Below, piece by piece: positions 50,001 to 62,000 of a stretch of 64,000 nt of DNA; position 1 is the stretch's first letter; every line of letters begins with the position of its first letter. The stretch covers positions 7,998,001-8,062,000 of the forward strand of contig NC_053181.1 of assembly GCF_905163445.1 (NCBI RefSeq), given 5' to 3'. Source of the DNA: Pararge aegeria. Its lineage: Eukaryota; Arthropoda; Insecta; Lepidoptera; Nymphalidae. The position numbers and the translations under genes were made by a program. The notes beneath the pieces were generated by a model. That model made no database searches. It saw only the letters and a program-made list of their open reading frames with translations, and was not told the DNA's origin.

Positions 50001-53000
50001 TGTTTCTGAATTAAAATTTCTCACTTTAAGGACGTCAAGGTATGTACAAATATATCTATTAACTTTATATTAAAGTTTTTTCCATACCTTGACCGGTAAT
50101 GTTAAAGTAATGCCTCAATCAGATGAGACTCGCAAAAGTTTACCCTCCATGATAAGCTCAATCCACTCGCACGGACGCGTCCGAAGCGATATAAGTAACA
50201 AGTACCCGCAGTAATAAGAACTGATAATAGTTTCCAAACTTATTATCGTAACCGCAACACGACTTACTTCGTTTTATTGGCATTGATGTAGATATTAACT
50301 AAACTCTCGCTCGTTTTATCATACAGATTACAGACCAATCATGTTAAATTCCAACCAAACCGCATCTTATCAGCTTTAGGTTCCAATAATGCTAATTCCT
50401 GCTTAATCAGGACGGAGCGAATGCTCTAGTTCGCTGTTCGACGCGAACATAGGCCTGGGATTTGTAAAGTTAATTATATTGCCTGGTATTATATAAATTA
50501 ACTGGGAACAATTCGAATTCTAACTAGGATGGCTAAACATATTTTGATACCTAGTAATCAACAAATTTTAATGTGTCACTCGATTTCGAAATAATTTAAT
50601 GCTTATTATGACACTGAACTCCTCATATGATGCTTTATACCATAACCCAAAACATACGTTTTAAAACTTATTGTATGTATTTTTGTATGGCCGGAATATT
50701 GATGTGACTTACAGCCTAAGAATGTATAATAATTCAAGTAACTTCATCGATTAATTTACCTTCACATGTTCTGTTATCGGTGAGCTTGTATCCTTTCTCA
50801 CAATCACAGTAGTAACCAACAGGCGTGTCAACGCATCGCTGTGTGCATCCACCGTTGCTTTTGGCACATTCGTTTTCTCCGCATCGGTTTGGAGGCTCAT
50901 CTTCAAAGTTGGGACAGTCTGGATGTTTATCGCAAACTTTAGACAGCGGTATGCACATTCCGCCACCGCAATCGAATTCTGTCCTCTTGTCGCACACAGG
51001 TTTCGGTCGTGCTGAAATAATAGATTTTTCTTTTATAGTATTAATTAACGAACCAAGCTGATTGCCTACTTGATGGAAACCTAACCCTATGAACGGGGCA
51101 ACACTTTACAGGGTATGCAAGGAATACTTCCCGCGTCCAACAACTTGAAGCGTAAGTTTTAGCCTTATGTGCCTGTAATTACACCGGCAAACACATGGAA
51201 CATGGCACTGCAACCAAGCTGCTTGGTAGCAGAAATAAACACGGCGGTAGTACTTAACTGAACGAGCTCTGTCAGAAGCGTTATAGTTCGGTAAATATTG
51301 GATAGAAGCAGGCGTTACTTTGCGGAAATCCATGATATATTATCAAAATTAAGCTTAATTTGCTATACTCCGCGAAAAGCAGGTAAGTGATGGTGACTTA
51401 ACAATTATTCATTGTAAAGTCAACATCTCCTGATGATGCTCCGGTTTCGGAGCGAAACGTGCGTAGAGGGTATATTGCCGAAGATCTGTTTGGTGTGGGG
51501 TATAGGGATTGAAGAAATTATAAATTACACCACACAGATTCTCCTGCTTTTCGCGGAGTATAGCAAATTAAGCTTAATTTTGATAAGTTCGGTAAATCTT
51601 GTTTATTGGACTCCTTCATTTAGAAACTTCATAATAATGTAAAAAAAAATGTACCTATGCTAGTGCATAGGTACATTTTTTTTATGAGTAGTCTCATAAA
51701 CGCTTTTGATCCAACAAGCAAGTTTTTGAATCGAAGTGTTGATCTTTTTTGGCCTATAGCCAACTTTTAGGCTGGACTGTTAGACCAGAGTGTTTGGAAT
51801 CATCGGCGCATTAGTTTTAAATTAGGTACGTATGATATTTAGGTAATAAAAGGCTTCCATAATAAAAACCGGAATGTAAAAACAGAACTGCTTTTAATAG
51901 GGAGTCTATAAAAGTGATTAACGTTTTTGCATACAATAAAAATAAATGCATACTTACTGCAGTTAACTTCGTCGCTGCCATCCGGGCATTCTTTTTCTCC
52001 GTTGCAATAGAATGCTCCCGGAATACAACTGTGATCTTTGCATTGGAACTGGTCAATTCTGCATGTACGGTTACCGTTACATATTTCTGGGGCTTCGTCT
52101 CCACCGTCTGGACAGTCGCGGTCACCATCACAAACCCAAGCCCTGTGTACGCATGTCATGCGGTCTTTACACTCGTATTCTGTGGCGATGCATGGTGATA
52201 TCACCTTCGGTGGGCTGGCACATTTCTGAAATCAAGAGTAATTACTAGTTATACTAAATGAAGTATACAAAATCGACATGACGCGAACTTTTTTCATGGA
52301 CCATGGTATGTCTGTGTGCCATATTTTATTCTAATCAACTCAGCCTTGTCAGTGGGATCGAGAAACACAGATCTTCTACCTATTTATATAGCAGTGTGAT
52401 TGAACATTATAAAGCAAGAAGTTACTTCTTAATACCAGGAAAAAAATAGTTTTGCAGTAGGTAGTTACTTCCCCGAACAGTTTTTTGACAGAGCTCGCTT
52501 TTAGAAAAGCTTTATAAGTAGTATTTAGTAGAAACTAGTCTAAAGAAGTAATAAAGAAAGATCAATGTATAAATTTAAACAAATTATACCTATGCGTATC
52601 TATATGTATATATTATATAATAAGTATTTTACTATATTTGCATTAAGTATTTTGATGTTATGTACGTAACTATATGCATATAAAAACTTATATTGTTTTA
52701 GAAAACACGGAGCCCTTTTAAATGTTAAAATCCATTCTATTCTCCCCTTTTTATAATGATTATTTTTTGTACGTTTGAGTTGTTATAAGTACCTATTGCA
52801 AAGATAATTTATAATGAAAATAGATTTTATTTTGTGTTTTTGAGTTGTTATAAGTATTGCAAAGATAATAGTATAAGCTAAACCTAACCATTTTGAATTT
52901 CTAGAGGAGAATGTTAGTACTCTATAAAAAGTAACGACTAAAACCCCAAAGTTGCACCATACGATTTCGTTGTTATTCTTTTGGTAGCGCAGAAATTGCA

Positions 53001-56000
53001 TTTAATGCCATTTTATATTGGCATTAGGCACTTCGCGCGAAAGAGCTTCAAAGCACCTGTGCCGCAACGCTTGAAAATCATTTAGTATAGTTTGTAACTT
53101 TTACGTCGCTTGCTGAATTTATTTTGTAAGTTATCAATTGTTCGTTCGAGCATAAATTGAGTTACGAGTAAGTTAGTATAAATTAAAAGGTTATTCACTG
53201 GCGGTAAAATATTATTTAACTTTGATTAGTTGAGATTCATAAGTATAATATTATATCAGATTTCTGAGGCGCTACGTTGTGTGGTACCTACTAGAGTTAA
53301 CTTAAGTTCTGCAGCCTCCTGCAACGTATATTCTTTATAAACCAAGAGATCCTGAAGGTTTCCTGAAGGATCCAAATGAGGATCAAAGATTTTAGCGGCC
53401 TTGTTAGGGATATTTGGCAGTTATCTTAAATCCATACCCTTAATCTACGAATTAGGCACATCTACGAATATGTAGTTAGGGTTGTGACTAGGCACGGTCT
53501 ACGGTTATCTCCATTCTAACTTACTTTATTGTAGTAGCATTAATTCAAAGAAATTTCTTCGACCAGAAAGATAACCTACACACGCTATACAACACCCGAC
53601 GTCGTAACAACGTAGGTCCAGACCTACTAGGTCTAACGTGTGTTTCTGGCTATACAAAACACTCTAGATTATTTTATCCTTACTAATATTATAAATGCGA
53701 AAGTGTGTGTGCTAGTTATTTGTCTTTCGTTCACGCACTAGCTAAGCAACCAATCTACTTGATTTTTGGCATAGAGATAGTTGAAAGGAGGGAGAGTAGC
53801 ATAGGCTACTTTTTATCGTAGGAAAACAAATGGGATTTGTAAAAAAACCGTAAAGACCGCGAGCAAGTTATAAAAATAAAGTGCTTAATCTCACCAATTC
53901 ATCACTTCCATCGGGGCAGTCGATATCTCCGTCGCACCTCCACCGCGCCGTAACACAGTGGCCGTCCGCGCATGTAAAGTGACTATGAGGCTGGCAAGTG
54001 GGCGCTGGACACTTCACTTCGTCGCTGCCGTCGCCACAGTCGTCGTCGCCATCGCAGACCCATCGTTGCTGTATACACTTGCTGTTTCCGCATGTGAACT
54101 CGTCAGATCGACATGTTTCATCTAATTACAAATTTAAATATTAAATTATCATCCTCCAACCGTACACGGTGAATCTTTTTCGTAGTAAAACAGTGACCCA
54201 GTTTATTTGACCAATATCTACTTGACAAATAATAGTTGGTGTATAAGAGGCATCCTATATCGAGTGTCGGCGGCGCGATGACACGGCGGTATCAATTCAA
54301 TCAGTTGCAGTCCTTTCATGCAAACATTACCAAAACGGTAAGTAGATGCAGAAATTAATGTTTTAGTTGTTTCTGGTGTAGTACCCTTCAAATATTTTGA
54401 ATAGATATTAATCGGAGTTACTGTAGATCGGATAAATTAAAGGAGCTGTCGATGGTCCATAATAAAAAAAATACTGTGTACTACCGCCATTTTTAACCTG
54501 AATCGTGGAGTCATTATATATTTTTATCAGTCTGTCTAGCTCATAATCATAAGCGCTTACAAAGAAATCATAAGCGATTTGATTTAGCAAGAGCTTTATT
54601 GGCGTAGGCACTAGATATACCTACAATGGTACCACTAAGATAAGAATCAGCATCTCTCATCGGAGAGAAGGATTTAGAGCTTAGATACCCTTCTAGTTTG
54701 TGGGCTTTATCTATTATTATCGCATGTTAGTGATAACAAGGATTAGGGTACTCTCCGAAGCACGGGAAACCCCAATGTTATATTATATAACCTTGGTGAG
54801 AAAATCGAAACCAGAACCACACGTTTTGTAGTTGAACATGCAACTCTTAAATCAACGCATCAGTTCACCATATATAAATAGAAAAACGGTGCACTACATA
54901 CATACATGCATAAAAGCACACAGATAATGATTTTGCTATTCTATATACTATGCTTAATACCTACTCTACTGGAACACTCGGAACACGCCACTATGCACTT
55001 ATGATGATAGAGATAGAGTATTGTGCCTAATTCCTAGACACTATTAATGCGAGTTCACATGGAACTCGCTCGAGAAGGCGCGGTCGTTGTTTCAAATATC
55101 GCCTTTATGTTCATGTTGCGTGAAATAGTAACGCTTGCAACTTTTTCCACGTTTTGCACGTGCTCTTCAATATAAATGTTCGAACAGGCTGTCAAGTGTG
55201 AGATTTTCTACCTACGTTTACTCAAACGATCGCGTAAAAGTAAACTTCGCCTTATATGGAATCGATAGAGCGCCATCTATTGACTATACTGTTTCCGAGT
55301 ATTGTAACTAGATGGCGCTCTTTCAATCTTTAGCTGGCATTAAGTTGCAAGCGCCATGATACTTTTTATGTTTAATCATCGACAAGTTAGCGCTTCGGAA
55401 ATGACAATGCAGTCTTAGATGGATGGCGTGTTATACTCCAAGAGATATGGCAGAAGGTAGTACATTGATTTTCCTTATTGATTTCTAATTAATCTATTGA
55501 CGGTACGTCTGTGGATGCGATGATAAGTAGCCGCAGCCAAACTTGCACAGACACGCACAGATATGTATTGCAGGTCGCACTAACACCTATCGCAAAACAC
55601 GCGGCTTCGGATGCAAAATTTAGTCTGTTGCTGGGTGGACCGAAGCCAATTTAATGTACCTAGCTAATTTACCCGAGCCGATAGACATTTGTTTATTCGA
55701 TTCTTAAACAATCCAATAACAAATTTAGTAAAAAAACTTTAGTGTAAAAACCGTAGATCCAGGTTAGTTCCACTATTTGCATGTGCGTGGAAAAATTAAA
55801 AATATATAAAGTACGATAAAAAATACAAGCATTTTAGTCCCTCTAATAATGGAGATTAATAATTTATATCAATATCAACAATGTTTAATAGAATAATCTT
55901 CATAATATTTAATAGAGCGCAAAATGTGGAATACCTGAATATATACAATAATTAGGTTATGTTTGGTTAGGAAAACATATTACAAACCTTTTTAGTAGGC

Positions 56001-59000
56001 ACATTAAATTATAAGCTTTACAAACTACTACTAATATTACGAGCGGTAATTATGAGGCTGAAATGAAAACCCGGCAAAAGAAATTATTTCAAAGAGAGCA
56101 ACTAGTAATTCATGAAAAATACAAGCTAAAAGGGTGCAGGCATTATTAAAGCATTCCTCAGGCAAGCTATAAGTGGCCAAGTAATGAAGGAGAAATATAA
56201 GTTTTATCCAAGAACAGTGTAATGAGAAAACGCAAAAAAATTGCTGCTATTATTTTGTCGAACAATATAGCTCTGGAACTCCTGACCTTTATATCCAGAT
56301 GACCACAATGAATTTAATTAAAAACTACTCAATAAATCCAAGTGTTTTACTTAAACAAATTCCATTTTTTATTTGAAATTTCCATCTTGTATATTACTTT
56401 TCTAAGTTTAATTAAATTTCTTTGTCCAAACAACTTACAGCCCACGTCGTTTAGGAGAAAAAGTGAGAATATTATCAATTGAAATTTAAAAATAAACGCA
56501 GGGAAATATGGAATGCAAGTAGAGGTACATATAAATTAATATTGACGTTAGGTATGTACCTACCTACTTAAAAATATTTTTACCTTACCGAAATTTTATT
56601 TTAAAAATGCATTGCGTTGTGAAAATTTCTCTAAAATATTTTCTCTACTGGAATTTATTCCTTACGTGACAACACTGTCACAGATGGTCGGCTTCATATG
56701 AGAGAATTAAAATGGGTTGCACAACGTTTGTAATGTTTCGTAGTTAAAAAACCATCGCATATTATTCCTTATTTACTATACTTAGTTACTTGTTATATTC
56801 GACTAGCAATTCAAGTCACTATATACCCATTACCCATCTTGTTATCTGTTCATTTGCTAAATTGGGTCTGTCCATTTTAGCAGATAACAATTCGTGAAGG
56901 GATAGCCTTAATGTTTATATAGTAAATATGGTATGTAATTCATCGAATCCTACTTTCTATAGAATCATGTAATGTATAACATCTGTTTAGAATTTAATCT
57001 CTCCTTTCTTCAGATATGATCAAAGACGATAAGTGTCATTATATTGACTTGAAGTAGGTAGGTGCAGTTTCACCTGAGTAGAGAAAGTTTTATCGTGGTC
57101 GAGAAAGTAAACAATTTTGATCGAACGGATGTAATATGACGGCGGGAGCAGGTTTAACACCCCACAATCGCGGGGACACCCGCTTCATACTATCACCAGT
57201 TTCCCGTTTACATTTTCCTTTATTAATCTCGCCTTGAGTGAAATAAAATTCATACTCTACATATCAATGTTATTGCAAATCATTATTACAATAGATCTAA
57301 GAAAATTATCATCAATGCAAGCATATCATACCCTGAGGTTGAAAATGACCATATTGTATTTTTCATATAAATTTGGGGCTGCTTTTAATAACTGATCAGC
57401 ATTAACTTGCACCATTTACAATTCTTTATATATAAGGTATTTCTACGACTGTTACGTCATACTGTCCTTAAATCCTAAACCTAAGCTTATTTCAAACGGG
57501 ATATTTACAGAGCATTGAATCGGAACACTAAGGTATCGCTCGGTTGCACGGTTTTACCGAGAGACTTAAAAGAAGAAAAAGAAAGCTATCCCTCGCGAGA
57601 TGGGTATTTTCTTCAGTTATACTGAGAAATTCTTTACTATAACTAAATAATAACATCATAACAAATACGAAAGTAAGATCGGAAAAAGTTCTATTTTATC
57701 CACAGCTTGAAAATAGCATAAAAACATATCACCAGAAGGAAATAGGAAGTAAAATCTATGAGAATGTTAAACCACACACATGAGTTAGCACAATACTTAT
57801 AAATCATTGATGGTGCAAAATGAAACACATTGTGATACAGGGGTTCACACTATCCAGTACGATATCTAACACGTACAATTTAATGAAATGTGCTGATAGG
57901 TAGCTGATATTGTAACGCATAGTGTGTAAGCCAAATATCGTACGTGTGCGTGCCTTGATAATTTGAAAATACTGTTAGTATTGTATTTAATGAGAATACC
58001 CTTACTGCATGCTTTTTCGTCGGACCCATCAGAACAATCCACGTTGTCGTCACACATCCAAGTGAGAGGCACGCATTCACCCCTTTTCCCTCTGCATGTG
58101 AATTCTTCAGGACCGCAAGCCTCCACTTCTGTAGATTCAAGCCATGCATGGTATTCAGTAAAGCGATAATGACTGTGATTTGATTTAGAACACTGTTCAA
58201 CGATAGTGTTCCAATACTCGCATCAGCATTCCTGCATTGATCATTAAAATATACATTAAAATCACTACATGTTTTGATCATTTACGAACATTTACGAGTG
58301 CCTACACACTATTTGCACGAACGTATATGTGTTATAACTATTTCAACTATGTTGCTGTACGTAACCACAACTTGATTGCGTATTGTGAATAGCAAACATT
58401 TATATTCAGACTGGCAACCCATACTTTTATAATAATGTTATTAAATAGAAATATCATGTGTCAATACTTCGAAGCAAAAGATATTGTGTGACCTATGTTG
58501 TTATTTTCACACATAATATCGTTGATTGAAAACGTAAAATCACTTTCATAGATAATTGCAAAACATTCTACTTTAGTTAAATATTAATTAAGTTACGAAA
58601 ATATCTTTTATAAGAACAAAGGCGAGTATAAATTACCCTTGCGTTAATTAAATTTCACAACTCACTCCTCTCTACATTTCAGCAAAAAAAATATACTTTC
58701 CAAAAAAACTTTCTAGTGAACGAAGTAAATGCTCGGTCTCTTAAAGTAAATTTTACGACCCCTCAATTTTTAATTTGACTTCCGTTTTACTCTATTTGTG
58801 GCGGCCTCCTAAATTTTAATTGCATTATTCTTTTCTGGAACTTTTTTTACGGCGAGAATGGACTCGGAGCGAGTGCTCTCTAAAAAGATGCTGATTTTTC
58901 ACTACTTCAAAATCTTTCGCTCAGCGATCCGCCGACATTACGACGCAGGACGTAGAATTAACTACGAGTATTTTTATATTCGACCCAGATGAGAAAACGT

Positions 59001-62000
59001 GCCATTATGTGAAAACGATTTACCCAATTTTTGAATTCCCAAAGCCAATGTTAACCCATGCTGCACATGCTGAGGCAGCTAAATAATTTTCTTACCACAG
59101 TCGTGCTCGTCTGAGCCATCGGTGCAGTCCGGGGTACCGTCACAATGCCACGAGCCGGGTATGCATTGCCCGTCCGCACACACAAAACTGTGCTCGGGAC
59201 ATGTGCGTTTTGTTTCTACGCAATAAAATTAATATTGGACTATCGGTAAATATTAATTAAACTAACATACTTAAATTACGCTATCATTATATCCTCAGAT
59301 GAACTTCTGGCTGCTTTATCACACCTAGATAAGGCGCCCAAATTAGATGGATGTATGTTAACTATAACAATGATTCAATGATCAAGTTTTATTACTAACA
59401 TCTTAACAGATCAACTCTTAGATACTATATAATTTCCTTGTTAACGGGTAAGATAAGTGTCTTAACTCGATAGATGGATCTAGTCTAAAAGTTACTCTCA
59501 TGATTTTTTACCTAAAGCCATAGCGTAGGCACCCACGTCCGAAAATTAGTGGCCGATTTTTGTACCTAAAAAAGAATGCACTGATTGCAGTAGTGCAACG
59601 CATACGCCCTACAAAAAGTCGGTCAAAAACCAGCCGGAAACCTTACTTCTAAATTGTCGTTTCCCTTACTCACAAATGAATTGAAAAAAGCTTGTTGTAA
59701 AAGTTTCAAGAATTGATTAACACTATTATCATTTCTATTTTATAATAATGAAAATAATGTAGTTACGTAGCTCGTTTATAATGTTCAGTATTATGCTTTC
59801 TAATGTAAATTCATAAATGCTTATGCTAAGTAAGGAGAGTAACGTAATTAAGGGTACTAAATAGTCCTTATTTCCAGCACGATGTTGCTACACGTCGCGT
59901 CGCTTCTAATAAATTAAGTAAACTGTAGGGGCTTAACATCATTACATGGAGAAACTAAATCCTCTCTATAAATAAATTTATATCTAGTTGCTTCAAAATC
60001 AAATCGCTATGTTAACCATTTCTATTATTTGTACTTCATCTTAAAAACACATTAAAGTCCTTTGCGTGAAAATTGCTATCGTATGGCTGTAGTTTTTAAG
60101 TACACCACCGAATCCTCTGAGAAGACTAAATCCCTTACAATTTTTATAATTATAATATTTATATGCTCCTTAAGTATACCTAATAGTTAGCTTTTTGGAC
60201 TAGGTGGCTAAGTACCTACTCGCATCGTTAACGGCAAAATACGAGTGTCATATCCCTACTCCCTACTAATATTATAAATGTGAATGTAAGTTAGTTTGTT
60301 ACGCTTTCACGCAAAAACTGAAGTGTTAGAGGTAATATAGGATACTTTTTATCCCGACATTCAGCTCGGTTCGTATGGAAGAGGGGATGAAAGTGTTTGA
60401 CGATTTTACACCATAACTCCGACAAATTATAACCGATTTAAATAATTATTTCTGTAGAGGTTATAATATGTGTTTAATTTTGCCCAAGCTTTGTGTAGAT
60501 CTGATGAATGTGGTTGGAGATAGAGGACAGAACTCCTCAGCGGACAACAGCAAACCCCTCATTTAAGGCTTAGCGATACTGAATACTTTAATTGTTTTTT
60601 GAGAACTACAACTAAATTGAATGCCACACCAAAAAACAAAATCAAACGCAGACGAAGTCGCGGGCAATAGCTAGTAATTCAATAAATTTTCATCTTTGTC
60701 TGTACATATTTTCCCAGTTAAAGATTTTACTTTATCAGTAGAAATTGCCGGACCAAGCAGATGGCCTACCTGATGCTTAGTGGAAAATCATCGCTACAAT
60801 ACATCTCAGGGGATGCAAGTAGCACGCCCTACAAAGCCACCCTATGCCCGTCAACTTAAGGCGTAGGTGTTAAGCCTCTTTTGCCTGTTATTACTTCGGC
60901 AACCTCGACCAACAGACCGGAACACGGTATTGCGACAAAGATGCTTTGCGGCAGAAAAAAGCGTGGCGGTAGTTCTTTCCCGGACGAGATAAATAGGATA
61001 ATGTGTACATATTATCCCAATAAAAGATGTGATTGACCGATTGAAACTAGATAGCTATATCTATGGTAATACACTTCAATCGACAAAAGGTCCTTTCAAA
61101 TATCTATTTCAGTGTTAGAGATACCTTTTGATAGCTACCAGTTAACTGAGTGTCAATTGCCCGCAGGCGATTTATATTTATTTTATAACGCTAGTACAAA
61201 ACATTGTGTGTCCTGGCACATATAAAAGGATTTTCCATTATGTTGGGTCGACTTACATTGGAGTTAAGTGTACAAAGTTGCGGCCGTCGGTCGAAACGAC
61301 CCTCCCACTGAAATAAAACCTTAAATCCCACAGGCTTTTTATATGTATTGTTATTGGTGGAAAAGGGAGTCTTGTTTTGGAGGGGGAAAGTGAGATTGAC
61401 CGATCATTTCTAAACTGTACCTAGGCAATAATTACATGTTCGGACCAGAGTTAACTTAAATTCCAATACCTACCTACTTCGGTATCAAAAATAATCATTG
61501 AAATACGAGCTGAAATGCTTTTGTTGTACGATAATACTCTTTATAATATGACATGACACTGTTACGAAATTCATTTACCCTCACATTATGGATCGCTTTA
61601 ATAAAACATAACTTATGTTGGCAAAATAAATGGTAATTTATTTAAGCATAAGTATAATCTATCCCTAAAACCTAAATAGGAATATTGCTCATCAATAATG
61701 TTTATAATTTTTTTTTATTTAATGTACTTTTTTATTTTATGTACATACATATAAAAGAATGTTCTTTACTTGATTGCACAGCTCATAACTGAAAGAAGGT
61801 AGACGAAAGGGCAAAGATTATAATATTAATCCATGAAACTTCCGAACCGTAATTAAGATTTTAATCCACGTCGGAAGACCCGCTAAGGACAACGTGCTAC
61901 CTAAAAACTTTCTACATAAATCGCCAGATAATTGTTTTTTTGGGGAATAATAGGTAAGTGTCTACAGAAAATTGTTTGAAACTATTAGACGAATTCGTTC

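Noticed and set aside
57880..58281. 133-codon frame overlapping LpR LDLa repeat 3
   Set aside because: It is a shifted-frame shadow of the true exon 58006-58128, which has the six LDLa cysteines and good splice sites.
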